Of a DNA stretch of 40,066 bases, positions 16,136 through 24,125 are shown piece by piece (the stretch's first letter is position 1; each line of letters begins with the position of its first letter). The notes beneath the pieces were generated by a model. The model was not told the origin of the DNA. It searched no databases and saw only the letters and a program-made list of their open reading frames with translations. The position numbers and the translations under genes are program-made. The DNA is from JACQXM01 sp964569425 (GTDB lineage: Bacteria > Planctomycetota > Phycisphaerae > UBA1845), in the NCBI GenBank assembly GCA_964569425.1, contig CAZMVD010000025.1, positions 1-40,066 on the forward strand. The letters run 5' to 3'.

Positions 16136-17359
16136 TCAGCGGCCTTTGCTGACTTCTTCGACAATGGCCCCTGCCATGATGGCCTCGGCCACCACCTGAG
16201 CCACCTGGCGCGCACCCTCGGGTGTGTAATGAACGTCGTCGACAAAGCAGCGGAGGCTCTTTTCGACGCGGCCGTCGGCATCGGCCACCGGTGCGTGACA
16301 TTCGGCGGCGACGCGCCGCATGGCCGCATGGTACGCCTGCATCGCGTTGCCCAATGAGCGGGCCGAAGGGTACTCCTGGTGGAAGTAATCGTGCCGCACG
16401 CGGCTGAAGTACTTGCCGAACTTCAGGCGGCGCAGCTCCTCCGCCGGCATGTCCTCGCGATACAGCGACGGCTCGAGAACGAGGACCACGTTCGGGGTGT
16501 CGCGACGCACGCATTCCACCAGCGACCGGAGATTCTCCTCATAATCGGGAAGGGAAAGATAACGGTCCAGCGGATAATCCATTTCCCTGACACGCAGCGC
16601 GTAGTACCAGCGCTCCGCGGCGCGCGCGAAAAACTCGCGCAGGGCGACCATTTCATAGGGGGCGGGGCGCGCCGCGCCGATTGCCGGGCCGTAATAATGC
16701 GACCAGAACTCGTTGTACTCTCCCAGGCCGAAGACGCCCGGGGAGAACGAGCGGCACAGATCATTGATGGCATGCATGATGACCACCACGTCCGGCTTCC
16801 ACCGCCGGCAGTAGGTATCGTAGTTGATCAGCGAGTGCTTGGTGGTGTAGTACTCGCGCCCCCCGTTGAGAACTTCAAAGGTCACGCCGGGGTAGCGCTG
16901 CTCCAGCAGGGTCTTGAGCACGCTGGGGTACTGATCCTGGTCGCGCAGCTTTCCCCAGTTGGTGGTCGAGCCGCCCAGAAAGAGCATTCGCACCGTTCCG
17001 GGCTCTTTTTGACGCGAGATGTGGTTGAAGCGCGGCGGCGGATTCTGAAGAAACGGATCAAACGCGTGGACCTGGGAGTAGTAATAGTGCACCGCATTGG
17101 CCGCGTACAACAGCAGGAGGATCCCGCCGACCGGCACCATCGAAAACAGTATGCGCCGGCACGCCGCCGACTTTCGCGCCAGCGCCGGCAGCAGCGGCAG
17201 CCCAAAGGGAAGCGCCATCAACCCCAGGAATGCGTAATAGGACGCCTGATGGGGCGCGGGCACGACGGATTCCGGCTGACAGAAAACCCAGCCGGCGTAC
17301 ACGCCGCCGTACGTGGCAGCGAAGAGCAGGTAGACGACAATCCGAAGTGACTTGGCCAT
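16136..17359 (-). CDS. Membrane-anchored SGNH/GDSL hydrolase-like protein
   Basis: 407 residues. Hydrophobic segments lie at about 7-25, 41-60 and 71-90, and the rest is predicted to be periplasmic. SGNH motifs: Ser131 in MLFLGGSTTNWG, a Gly/Asn block around LNGGREYYTT and MHAINDL, and the Asp374/His377 pair in DDVHYTPEG. Such proteins act as acyl- or acetylesterases or acyltransferases on polysaccharides. A CAGGAG site lies just before the ATG. It lies between the carrier protein gene and ugd, all read in the same direction, so it may add or remove acyl groups on the same polymer. It is a different protein from the DltD-like one at 21262. Confidence 0.8.
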   Translation of the reverse strand: MAKSLRIVVYLLFAATYGGVYAGWVFCQPESVVPAPHQASYYAFLGLMALPFGLPLLPALARKSAACRRILFSMVPVGGILLLLYAANAVHYYYSQVHAFDPFLQNPPPRFNHISRQKEPGTVRMLFLGGSTTNWGKLRDQDQYPSVLKTLLEQRYPGVTFEVLNGGREYYTTKHSLINYDTYCRRWKPDVVVIMHAINDLCRSFSPGVFGLGEYNEFWSHYYGPAIGAARPAPYEMVALREFFARAAERWYYALRVREMDYPLDRYLSLPDYEENLRSLVECVRRDTPNVVLVLEPSLYREDMPAEELRRLKFGKYFSRVRHDYFHQEYPSARSLGNAMQAYHAAMRRVAAECHAPVADADGRVEKSLRCFVDDVHYTPEGARQVAQVVAEAIMAGAIVEEVSKGR

Positions 17360-17525
17360 GCGCTCCTGCTTATGCGTGAGTAAGGGGTGCCCCCGCCGGC
17401 CGCCTTTTGTCAGGAACCCGACAAGGCCCCTTCTTTGGCTTGTATATCGGATGGTACCGACGGGTCCGTGCAGTACGGCTTTGCGTCTCCATGGGTGAAA
17501 ATGAGCCCGCCGAGGGGCTCGAGCT

Positions 17526-17774
17526 TCAGGTTCGGCCGAGTTTGGAGCCGATCAGTGCGACCATTTCCCCCACGTTGGCCAACCCGGCCACTTCGCCGGT
17601 ATTGAAACGCACGTCGAAAGTCTGTTCCAGCGCGACCAGCAATTGAATGTGCGTCAGGGAGTCCCAGTCGGCGACGTCCCTGGCCGTGGTCTCCGCGCCG
17701 ACCACCAGCGTCGGATCGTCAAACACGTCGCGAAAGGTCGTGGTCAGCTTCTCCCAGATCTGCTTCTCATCCAT
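17526..17774 (-). CDS. Acyl carrier protein
   Basis: 82 residues starting MDEKQIWEKL. The 4'-phosphopantetheine site is Ser39 in VADWDSLTHIQLLVALEQTF, the normal ACP/PCP motif, and helix-rich acidic sequence follows. A TTG three codons upstream (17783) with AAAGG close by is an alternative start. It is 95 bases downstream of the FkbH-like gene on the same strand. This partner arrangement is typical: FkbH-type enzymes attach a glyceryl unit to a discrete ACP. In the Dlt pathway the carrier DltC delivers the acyl group to the MBOAT protein, and this ACP could play that part here. Confidence 0.9.
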   Translation of the reverse strand: MDEKQIWEKLTTTFRDVFDDPTLVVGAETTARDVADWDSLTHIQLLVALEQTFDVRFNTGEVAGLANVGEMVALIGSKLGRT

Positions 17775-17869
17775 GGCGATCAAGGCCTTTCGAAAGAGTC
17801 TTGGTCAAACACTTCGGTCACGTACGCCGGTGTTCGCACCGGACGCCGACGGGTTGCGTTTCGTCACCG

Positions 17870-19810
17870 TCATCCGTAATCGTCCACCACGGCGATCGGC
17901 ACATCCGCAGGACGAAACGCGCTCAGGGCGAGTCGCCAATATGAGGTTCCATCCGATTCGGACTTCAGGGCTTGAAAGCCCAGGCGCGGATAGTGCTCCC
18001 CCACCAGGGCATTCTTGGCCGTGGGGCGGTACACGCCGTCCAGAAAGGAAACCCCCATACTGCGTGCACGGTCGGCCACGTGGTTGAGCAGCAGCGACTC
18101 CACGCCGCGCTTCAAGACCCGGCAACTCATCAACCACAGGTCAATGACCAGAGAATCCCGTTCTCGATGAGCGGCGAAGACGGAAATCAGCCCGTTGTCG
18201 CCGAATCGGTCGGCCAGGCGGACGTAGACTGTAAGGTGGTTCTCGTCGCGCATTTTCTCTTCCACCTGCGAGCGGCTCAGCCGCAGCGTGGTCAAGTTGA
18301 ACTGGTTGCTCTTGTTGATGAGCTGCGTAATGCGCTCCAGGTGCTTTTCTTCGAACGGTCGGATGACGGCGCGCTGGTCCAGCGTGGCGAGGTAAGACTG
18401 ATAGTCCCCGGCGCTCTCGCGCAAACGCTCGCGCTCGATGTTCGATTGGTACTGCTGGGTGCGCCGGCGGTCCTCTGCGCTGATGGCGGCGATCTCGAAA
18501 TAGCCGCTCTCATCCACCAGCCGCGGATAGTCGGCCGGGTCGTCGGTCAATTCGATCACCTTGACTTCCGGCAGGCGCTGGCGGACGTGCTCACGTTCCG
18601 CGGGATTGTCGTCGACGAACACGAAGGCGTTGAGGCCGATGTTCAACTCGGCCGCAAGTTGAATCAGGTTGTCGGGCTTGGGGTCCCAGTTGGCGATGAA
18701 GCCGACGAAGTCGTCGCGCTTGAGCACCATGTCGCGGCGCTCACGAAAAGCGGCCAGCGCGTTGGGCAGTTCGTTTTTGCTGCACACGGCGAGCATGACG
18801 CCGCGCTGCTTGAGCTTGAGGAGGTACTCCTGAAACGCCTTGAACGCCTCGCTGACCGCGTCGCCCTCGCCGATGCGGATGCCGTCCACGCCGTCGTCGC
18901 CCACCACGCCCCCCCACAGGGTGTTGTCTAAATCCAGCACCAGGCACTTGGCCGTGCAGCCGAACAGCGCCCCGATGATCCGCGCGGTGTTGCGGACGTA
19001 AGCCGCCAGGCATGTGAAGGAGACCGGCTGTTTCGCATGGAACCAGTAGCGCGGGTCGAACCAGTGCCGCACGCCGCGTTCCGCGGCCAGCGACTCGACG
19101 TCGTTGATGTGCACATAGGGCGGCGCCAGTTCACCGAGCCGCAGATTGACCCGTCGGAGGAAGTTGTTGGCGTCCCACGGCGTCTTGGCGGCGAGGTTGC
19201 CCAGCGGGCGGGTGGGCAAGGGGTGGAAATTGTTGAGGACGATTTCGCACGGCGTGTGGGCGTGGAGTCGGGCACACAGATCGAGCCAATAGGCGCAGGT
19301 GTCGTCCACCATCCGTCCCACCGCGGCCAGGTCGGCGTCCACGGCGGGCCATTGCGGCAGGTTGGCCGGGGTGGTGACGAGCACGACGACGTCCGGCCGA
19401 AACCGCGCCGTGGCGCTATCGGCGTCGAGCATTTCCGGCGCGAACGTGTTGAAGTCGGCTCGGTGGATGACCGCATCGAGACCGAGCGTCTCCACGAAAA
19501 GTTGCAGCGGTTCCTCGAGCAGTTCGGTGGTGGCGCCGCCGAGCAGGGCGATCCGCACGGTGCGGCGGGCGCCCTCCCGAGAGCCCGCGGACGCCAGTTT
19601 CCGGCGCGCCCGGCACAGGGCGGCGAGCGTGGGATAATCCTCGACCGTCGCCGCCAAGTCGGCCAGGCAGCGCCACGCGGCCGCGAGGTCTCCCTGCGCC
19701 GTCAGGGCTTTCAACGATGGCAGCGATGCACCCGCCGCGCGACCGTCGAGCAAAGCACCCGCAGGCGACGGCGCCGCATCATTCGGCGGTGTTTTGGTTC
19801 CGCCTGTCAT
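17870..19810 (-). CDS. FkbH-like HAD-IIIC family protein (acyl-ACP loading)
   Basis: 646 residues from ATG at 19810, which overlaps the stop of the upstream SDR by four bases (ATGA). Residues ~85-280 resemble the SGNH-like N-terminal domain of FkbH proteins. A HAD phosphatase domain follows with DLDNTLWGG (nucleophile Asp293) and the lysine/aspartate motifs VCSKNE and VFVDDNPAERE. The last ~160 residues (FNLTTLRLSRSQ to FLDGVYRPTAKN) form a GNAT-like domain. Characterised FkbH enzymes dephosphorylate 1,3-bisphosphoglycerate and load the glyceryl group on an ACP. Here an ACP gene follows directly. Whether glycerate is the true substrate is inference. Confidence 0.88.
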   Translation of the reverse strand: MTGGTKTPPNDAAPSPAGALLDGRAAGASLPSLKALTAQGDLAAAWRCLADLAATVEDYPTLAALCRARRKLASAGSREGARRTVRIALLGGATTELLEEPLQLFVETLGLDAVIHRADFNTFAPEMLDADSATARFRPDVVVLVTTPANLPQWPAVDADLAAVGRMVDDTCAYWLDLCARLHAHTPCEIVLNNFHPLPTRPLGNLAAKTPWDANNFLRRVNLRLGELAPPYVHINDVESLAAERGVRHWFDPRYWFHAKQPVSFTCLAAYVRNTARIIGALFGCTAKCLVLDLDNTLWGGVVGDDGVDGIRIGEGDAVSEAFKAFQEYLLKLKQRGVMLAVCSKNELPNALAAFRERRDMVLKRDDFVGFIANWDPKPDNLIQLAAELNIGLNAFVFVDDNPAEREHVRQRLPEVKVIELTDDPADYPRLVDESGYFEIAAISAEDRRRTQQYQSNIERERLRESAGDYQSYLATLDQRAVIRPFEEKHLERITQLINKSNQFNLTTLRLSRSQVEEKMRDENHLTVYVRLADRFGDNGLISVFAAHRERDSLVIDLWLMSCRVLKRGVESLLLNHVADRARSMGVSFLDGVYRPTAKNALVGEHYPRLGFQALKSESDGTSYWRLALSAFRPADVPIAVVDDYG

Positions 19811-20550
19811 TCGCCCGCTTCCCCTGATGTGATCGGCAGATTGCACGCGGTGATTTCCGGGCCGGCCTCGCCGGCGAGCCACAGAATGGACCGCGCCACC
19901 ACGACCGGATCGATCCATCGTCCCCCCGGGTTGGCGGCGCGAAGTTGGTCGACCATCAATGCGGGCAGGTTGCGCAGCAGCGCGGTTTTCATCGGCCCGG
20001 GAGAGACCATGTTGGCGGCGACGCCGCGCTCGGCATATTCCGCGGCGAGGCACTTCATGTAGCCGGCCAGCGCGTGCTTGGCCGCCGCATACGCCGCGAA
20101 GCCGCGCGGCGGCGTGCCCAGCACGACAGCGGAAAGAGCCGCGATGACCCTTCCGCTTCCGCGTTTAGCTATGCGCTTGAGCAGCGGGCGCGTGAGCAGG
20201 ACGACCGGCTTCAGCGTGCCGTCGATCTGACGCTGAAACTCCGCCCATTCGATTCGCGCGAGGGGTTGAATGTCCAGCGGAGCGGCCGCGAGGTGGACCA
20301 GGGCATCCGGGCAGTACGACTCCTCGAGCCCGGCGAGCAGCTTGTCAATCTCCGCGGCGTCGGCCAGATCACAGGGCAGCAGTCGAAGTGCATCGCCCGC
20401 AGCGCCGAGGGATGACTTCAGTTCCTCGACGTGCGCTCCTTCCCTCCGGTGCAGGCCGACGACGGACCACCCGGCTTCGACAGCGAGCCGCGTGAGCGCA
20501 GCGCCCACCCCGCCGGTGGCACCCGCGATCATCATGGTCTTCCCGGTCAA
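19807..20550 (-). CDS. Short-chain dehydrogenase/reductase
   Basis: 247 residues from a TTG start. The cofactor motif is AGATGGVGAAL; LVHLAAAP is the structural NxAG-equivalent, and the active site is Ser in ALSAVVLG with Tyr-Lys in AYAAAKHAL. MVSPGPMKT matches the classical SDR family, including FabG-type 3-ketoacyl-ACP reductases. TTG at 20550 is preferred because GGAG, lying inside the end of the upstream gene, is 7 bases away; ATG 20535 would also work. It lies 4 bases after the MaoC-like gene and overlaps the FkbH-like gene by four bases, so these three are coupled and probably tailor an acyl group on the carrier. Confidence 0.85.
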   Translation of the reverse strand: MTGKTMMIAGATGGVGAALTRLAVEAGWSVVGLHRREGAHVEELKSSLGAAGDALRLLPCDLADAAEIDKLLAGLEESYCPDALVHLAAAPLDIQPLARIEWAEFQRQIDGTLKPVVLLTRPLLKRIAKRGSGRVIAALSAVVLGTPPRGFAAYAAAKHALAGYMKCLAAEYAERGVAANMVSPGPMKTALLRNLPALMVDQLRAANPGGRWIDPVVVARSILWLAGEAGPEITACNLPITSGEAGE

Positions 20551-20554
20551 GTCG

Positions 20555-20971
20555 TTACTCCACGCGCACCATGGCCGAGCCGCGGGCGCGAAGCTGGTCC
20601 GCGCAAGTGACCGAGACACGGATGACCGCGGCGCGCTCTGCGGGATGAATGCCGGAGACCGTCCCGGTGACGCGCAGCGTATCACCCGGATGGCTGGGGG
20701 CGGCGAAATCCAGCCTCAGACTGAGCATGAGTCCCCTCTCTCCGGGCAGGTGCATGCCAATCAGGCGCGACACCAATGCGGCCAGCAGCGCACCATGTAC
20801 GACGCGATCGCGGTATCCGCGCGCACGCGCTGCGCCGCCGTCCATGTGCAGGCTGTTCTGATCTCCGGACAGTTTCGCGAATGCGTCGATGTCCAGCGCG
20901 TCGATTCGTCGTTCAAAATAAGCGGAGTCGCCGATGGTCAGCGACCCCAAAGTCGTGAACTCGTCAGCCAC
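20555..20971 (-). CDS. MaoC-like hotdog-fold hydratase
   Basis: The conserved part starts around LTIGDSAYFERRIDALDI and continues FAKLSGDQNSLHMD, RVVHGALLAALVS and FAAPSHPGDTLRVTG. This is the MaoC / (R)-specific enoyl hydratase pattern with the catalytic Asp-His of the SGDxNxLH block. These enzymes hydrate enoyl-CoA or enoyl-ACP, or dehydrate the hydroxy form. The start is uncertain. I mark GTG 20971 (about 138 residues); the frame stays open to 21178, adding residues that look unlike the family. No ribosome site decides. It is coupled to the SDR downstream, suggesting a hydroxyacyl/enoyl step. Confidence 0.75.
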   Translation of the reverse strand: MADEFTTLGSLTIGDSAYFERRIDALDIDAFAKLSGDQNSLHMDGGAARARGYRDRVVHGALLAALVSRLIGMHLPGERGLMLSLRLDFAAPSHPGDTLRVTGTVSGIHPAERAAVIRVSVTCADQLRARGSAMVRVE

Positions 20972-21261
20972 GTTGGTGAACTCTGCCCTCTGATCCTCAT
21001 TCGCCGCCGAAAGACGAGGCGTCGGAAACAACCGATTCGTCCGACCGAGTGTTCTTCTACTCGTTATTGGGGCCATGAAAAGAGACGTGGCGACAATCCA
21101 TGTCACTTGCGCGCAATTAGCCAATACGCTTAACTGAGACTGACTCCCGAAAGCATCGAGTGAGCGATTGCGGTGCAAATCAAATGGACGCTTACCGCAA
21201 ACCCTGCATCTCGATGCGGTGACGTGCCGTACGCCGCTGACCGCGGCTTTTCGAAGTGCTA
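20972..21261. other. Gap before MaoC-like gene
   Basis: About 290 bases between the DltD-like stop and the chosen MaoC start, or 83 if the longer MaoC start is used. It has a lower GC content than its neighbours, especially 21040-21190, and could hold an internal promoter. I could not identify a convincing -35/-10 pair or a terminator. Confidence 0.35.
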
Positions 21262-22431
21262 CTACCGATTCCGTGCGGACGACGACCCCGAAGGTGCGGA
21301 CGAGGAAAGGAAAGCAATCAGGGCCGAAGTTGTCCGTTCGGCGCCTTCCAGCGTCGCATGGCCCACGTCGTAAAACTCCGCCGCATTTAGCAGCGTGCGA
21401 AGGTCGAGGCGCGGTATGCCCGCCAGTGCTTCGCTAACCAGCGACGCGTACGATTCGTAGTAACCCGCCGGGTAGCGCGCCCGGTTGGCGGGATGTTCCG
21501 GCAGAAACAAAACCATCAAATCAATGTTCAATCGAGAGCCTATCTCAATTAGGCGCGCCATCCGCGATTTCACCATCACCGCATCCTGAGTCGGATTCCA
21601 CTGGTGAACCTTGAACCAAAAAGACTCTTCGAAAGTTAACCACGATTCCAGCGCCTCCGCGCGCATCGGGCGAAGGTTGTGGTACTTGTAGGGCATGAGG
21701 TACAGGCGCAACGAGCGTATCAAGCGGTCGTGCCACCCAGTCGCGCGGTACTGGTAACTCATCCAATTCAATGTCGCGGTTCGCCCGGCGGGCGGCGGCG
21801 AAGACGCGGAACCGTCGGGAGTCAGCCAGGTCAGCGCTAACGCGCACAGCGCGGCCTTGTAGCGTTTCTGTTGCTTGAGCAGAAACCGTCCCCGCGACGC
21901 GATCCGCTCCCACCAGGGTTTCGGGTGCAGTCGGGGGCCGTCGCCGCTGGCCGCGACACGAAACGCCGGACTGTATCGATCGATGGCCGCTTCCCACGGT
22001 GAGTCGTCGCGCGGAATGTTGGCCACGAAACGAGGCGTTAGTCCCAGGATCAGCCGCTTCGGAAGCGACGTCGGTCCGTGAGCCTTTTCGAGGTACTCGA
22101 GCGTCAGTAGAAAGTCGTCGAAGGTTCCCAGGCTGAGCGCCCCCTGAATCACGTCCGTCTCGGGAAACGCCTCGGCGAAACGCTCGGCCAGCAGGTCTTC
22201 GCGTGCTTCGCTGGGGCCGGCGATCAGCATGCGCACTTTGCCGCGCGGCGCCCAAAGGCTCGGCAGCAGGTAGCGCAGCACGTCTTCGTCGCGCCACGGG
22301 TAGACGCCGCCACGCCGCTCGACGGCACTCGCCAGCGACCACAATCCGGCGTGCAGCGCGGCGAACAGCCCCAGCACGATCAGCAGCGCTGTCGCCACGT
22401 GTTGCAGCTTGTCAGAAGCCGGTGTAGACAA
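21262..22431 (-). CDS. DltD/AlgJ-like SGNH acyltransferase partner
   Basis: 389 residues with one N-terminal membrane segment (about 11-33) and a periplasmic domain. SGNH-like residues can be seen: Ser74 in MLIAGPSEARED, and Asp355/His358 in FYDVGHATLEGAE near the end, the same DxxH block used by DltD and AlgJ/AlgX. Its place after an MBOAT gene and a membrane microprotein fits that family, whose members take an acyl group from the membrane complex to the polymer. The start is TTG at 22431, behind GGAG with 7-base spacing, so the gene begins inside the microprotein gene (20-base overlap). The overall sequence is divergent; the role is inferred from motifs plus position. Confidence 0.75.
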   Translation of the reverse strand: MSTPASDKLQHVATALLIVLGLFAALHAGLWSLASAVERRGGVYPWRDEDVLRYLLPSLWAPRGKVRMLIAGPSEAREDLLAERFAEAFPETDVIQGALSLGTFDDFLLTLEYLEKAHGPTSLPKRLILGLTPRFVANIPRDDSPWEAAIDRYSPAFRVAASGDGPRLHPKPWWERIASRGRFLLKQQKRYKAALCALALTWLTPDGSASSPPPAGRTATLNWMSYQYRATGWHDRLIRSLRLYLMPYKYHNLRPMRAEALESWLTFEESFWFKVHQWNPTQDAVMVKSRMARLIEIGSRLNIDLMVLFLPEHPANRARYPAGYYESYASLVSEALAGIPRLDLRTLLNAAEFYDVGHATLEGAERTTSALIAFLSSSAPSGSSSARNR

Positions 22432-22516
22432 AATCCAGCTCCGTGGCCGAAAACAGAATCAGCACCAGCATAAGCGCCGCCGCCGCGGCCAGGCGTGGAA
22501 TCCACTTTCGCATCAT
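22412..22516 (-). CDS. 34-residue membrane microprotein with C-terminal FxYxxF motif (DltX-like)
   Basis: ATG at 22516 overlaps the MBOAT stop (ATGA), and the stop TGA is at 22412-22414. The product begins MMRKWIPRL, continues with one hydrophobic segment (about residues 9-24, Ala/Leu/Val-rich) and ends ATELDFVYTGF. Positive residues at the N-terminus predict an N-in topology with the tail outside. The final six residues FVYTGF fit FxYxxF, the C-terminal motif of DltX, whose tyrosine is proposed to carry the acyl group between DltB (MBOAT) and DltD. The gene sits exactly between the MBOAT and DltD-like genes and overlaps both. Function here is inference from motif, topology and coupling; there is no homology beyond the motif that I can show. 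Confidence 0.8.
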   Translation of the reverse strand: MMRKWIPRLAAAAALMLVLILFSATELDFVYTGF

Positions 22517-23727
22517 AGTCCAATCAACCTCCCGAAAACCCGCAGAGCGGTGGCCGCATCCAGCCGGAAGAACACCAGCGACAGTGCAACCGCCGTCAGC
22601 GTCGCCACAATACTCAGCGCCTGAACGTACCAGCGCGCCCGCCACTGCCGCAGCCACGCCTTGCCGCGCCGTTGGATCGCCTGGGCTTCCCACGTGCGAA
22701 AAACGACGAAGTACAGGCCGTGGGTCAGCCCGAACAGCAGGAACGCCAGGCTCGTGCCGTGCCAGAGCCCCGACACCAGCATGGTCAGCAGCAGTGCCGC
22801 GTTCATCGCCCAGAGCGGCCGCGCCGCGAAAAACTTCGTCTCCAGCGCCTTCTTGTACACTGGCGAGAACACGTAGTTCGTCAGCCACTGCGTGAGCGAG
22901 CGGTGAAAGCGAAACCAGAAGTCGGAGATGTTCCGCGCCAGAAACGGCTTGTCGAAGTTCTCCGGCGGGCGAACCCCGAGCAGACAGCCGATGCCGATCA
23001 CCACGTCGCAATAGCCCGCGAAGTTGAAATAAAGGTAAAAGTAGAACGCGAAGATGCGTCCCAGCAACGTCAACCGGGATACGTCTATCAGGTCCGGCGT
23101 GGCGGAAAGCGCGTATGGCGCCAGGCGGTCGGCGATGACGTAAGCTTTCACCAGCCCCACCAGGACGCGCAGCGCCGCGTCGAAATGGGCGATCGGGGTG
23201 GGCGCTACCGCCGGCGCGCGACCCGACCATTGCGCCGCAAAATCCTGATAGCGCTGGATCGGCCCCATCATGAAGGTCGTGAAGTTCAGCCCATAGTTCA
23301 CAAAGCTGAGGAAGTCGATCGGCCCCAGCGTCCCGCTGCGCGCCTCGATCATGGCGTGAACGATCTTGAAAAACAGAAAGCTCAACCCCACGGTGGCAAA
23401 CTGTCCCGCGGTGCGCAATGACTCCGGCACCACCCACACCAGAAAGTCGTAGTTGCGCAGGTAGACGAACAGCGCCACGTACACCGGCAGCCCGACCGCA
23501 AACCCGATTCGCGGCGCGCGGCCGATCCACCGCACGATCACGTAACCCAGCAGGCAGAACAGCATCGTGCTGGCCGCGCCGGCGGGTGTCAGCAGCATGG
23601 CAGCGACAAAGACCACGTTGACCGCCAGGAATGCGACCTGCCGTGCCCACCCGCGGAACACCGCCAGCAGCAGCGCCGTTCCCGCGGCCAGGGCCAGGAA
23701 CGAAGGTGACAGCAACGAAAACGGCAT
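22513..23727 (-). CDS. MBOAT family O-acyltransferase (DltB/AlgI type)
   Basis: 404 residues, ten or so membrane segments. The family blocks are clear: FNFAGYCDVVIGIGCLLG, PENFDKPFLARNISDFW, FRFHRSLTQWL and the catalytic His323 in LVSGLWHGTSL. DltB and AlgI move an acyl group across or within the membrane for transfer to an exported polymer. ATG 23727 is preferred, with AGGA about 9 bases upstream; the frame is open further up (to 24123), but those residues are not membrane-like. First gene of the coupled set MBOAT, microprotein, SGNH protein. With ACP and FkbH-like genes in the same run, an ACP-bound acyl donor is likely. Confidence 0.92.
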   Translation of the reverse strand: MPFSLLSPSFLALAAGTALLLAVFRGWARQVAFLAVNVVFVAAMLLTPAGAASTMLFCLLGYVIVRWIGRAPRIGFAVGLPVYVALFVYLRNYDFLVWVVPESLRTAGQFATVGLSFLFFKIVHAMIEARSGTLGPIDFLSFVNYGLNFTTFMMGPIQRYQDFAAQWSGRAPAVAPTPIAHFDAALRVLVGLVKAYVIADRLAPYALSATPDLIDVSRLTLLGRIFAFYFYLYFNFAGYCDVVIGIGCLLGVRPPENFDKPFLARNISDFWFRFHRSLTQWLTNYVFSPVYKKALETKFFAARPLWAMNAALLLTMLVSGLWHGTSLAFLLFGLTHGLYFVVFRTWEAQAIQRRGKAWLRQWRARWYVQALSIVATLTAVALSLVFFRLDAATALRVFGRLIGL

Positions 23728-24125
23728 CAATACCCGTCCTGAAGTCTGACCGGGGAGTGCCCGCGGCGCCGGCAATGTTTCCCCCCAATCCGCCTTCCGG
23801 CGGCGTCCCTTTCCGAGGGCGCCGGGCGGATGGTGACCTTGTCGCCTCCCTGCGTCAACCGAATCACGGTCGCCCTCGTCGAGGATCGTCGCAACGACCG
23901 CCTTTGCGGTGCCGGAAGGGGCGTGCCGTCGGCCGCAGAGTTTTCGGCCCCTCTTGCCGGTCCCCATCTTCGGCCTGCCGATCGCCATCCCGTGGCGAAT
24001 GGTCGGGGGTTCAGACCCAGAATGTCCCGTATCGTACACTTTGGTGCCCGATCTTCGGCCCACGGCCTTTCCGTGCGCGCGGGGAGCGCTGGGGTGCCGC
24101 AATGTCAGTTGGGGGGGGACCAACC
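23728..24125. other. Divergent intergenic region
   Basis: 398 bases between the MBOAT start and the plus-strand unknown gene. A small hairpin CCGCC-TTCC-GGCGG lies at 23790-23803. A possible -10 TACACT at 24035-24040 for the plus gene lacks a good -35. Reading frames cross it on both strands, but none looks like protein. It should contain promoters for both directions. Confidence 0.4.

Noticed and set aside
17526..20550. Polyketide or fatty acid synthase cluster
   Set aside because: ACP, SDR, MaoC and FkbH are present, but there is no ketosynthase or acyltransferase gene. The surrounding MBOAT, SGNH and sugar genes fit polymer acylation better.
22535..23788. Long overlapping minus-strand frame leading into the microprotein frame
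   Set aside because: It overlaps MBOAT in another frame and its product is Arg/Gly-rich. Only the last 34 codons, from ATG 22516, look like protein; the upstream part is a shadow.
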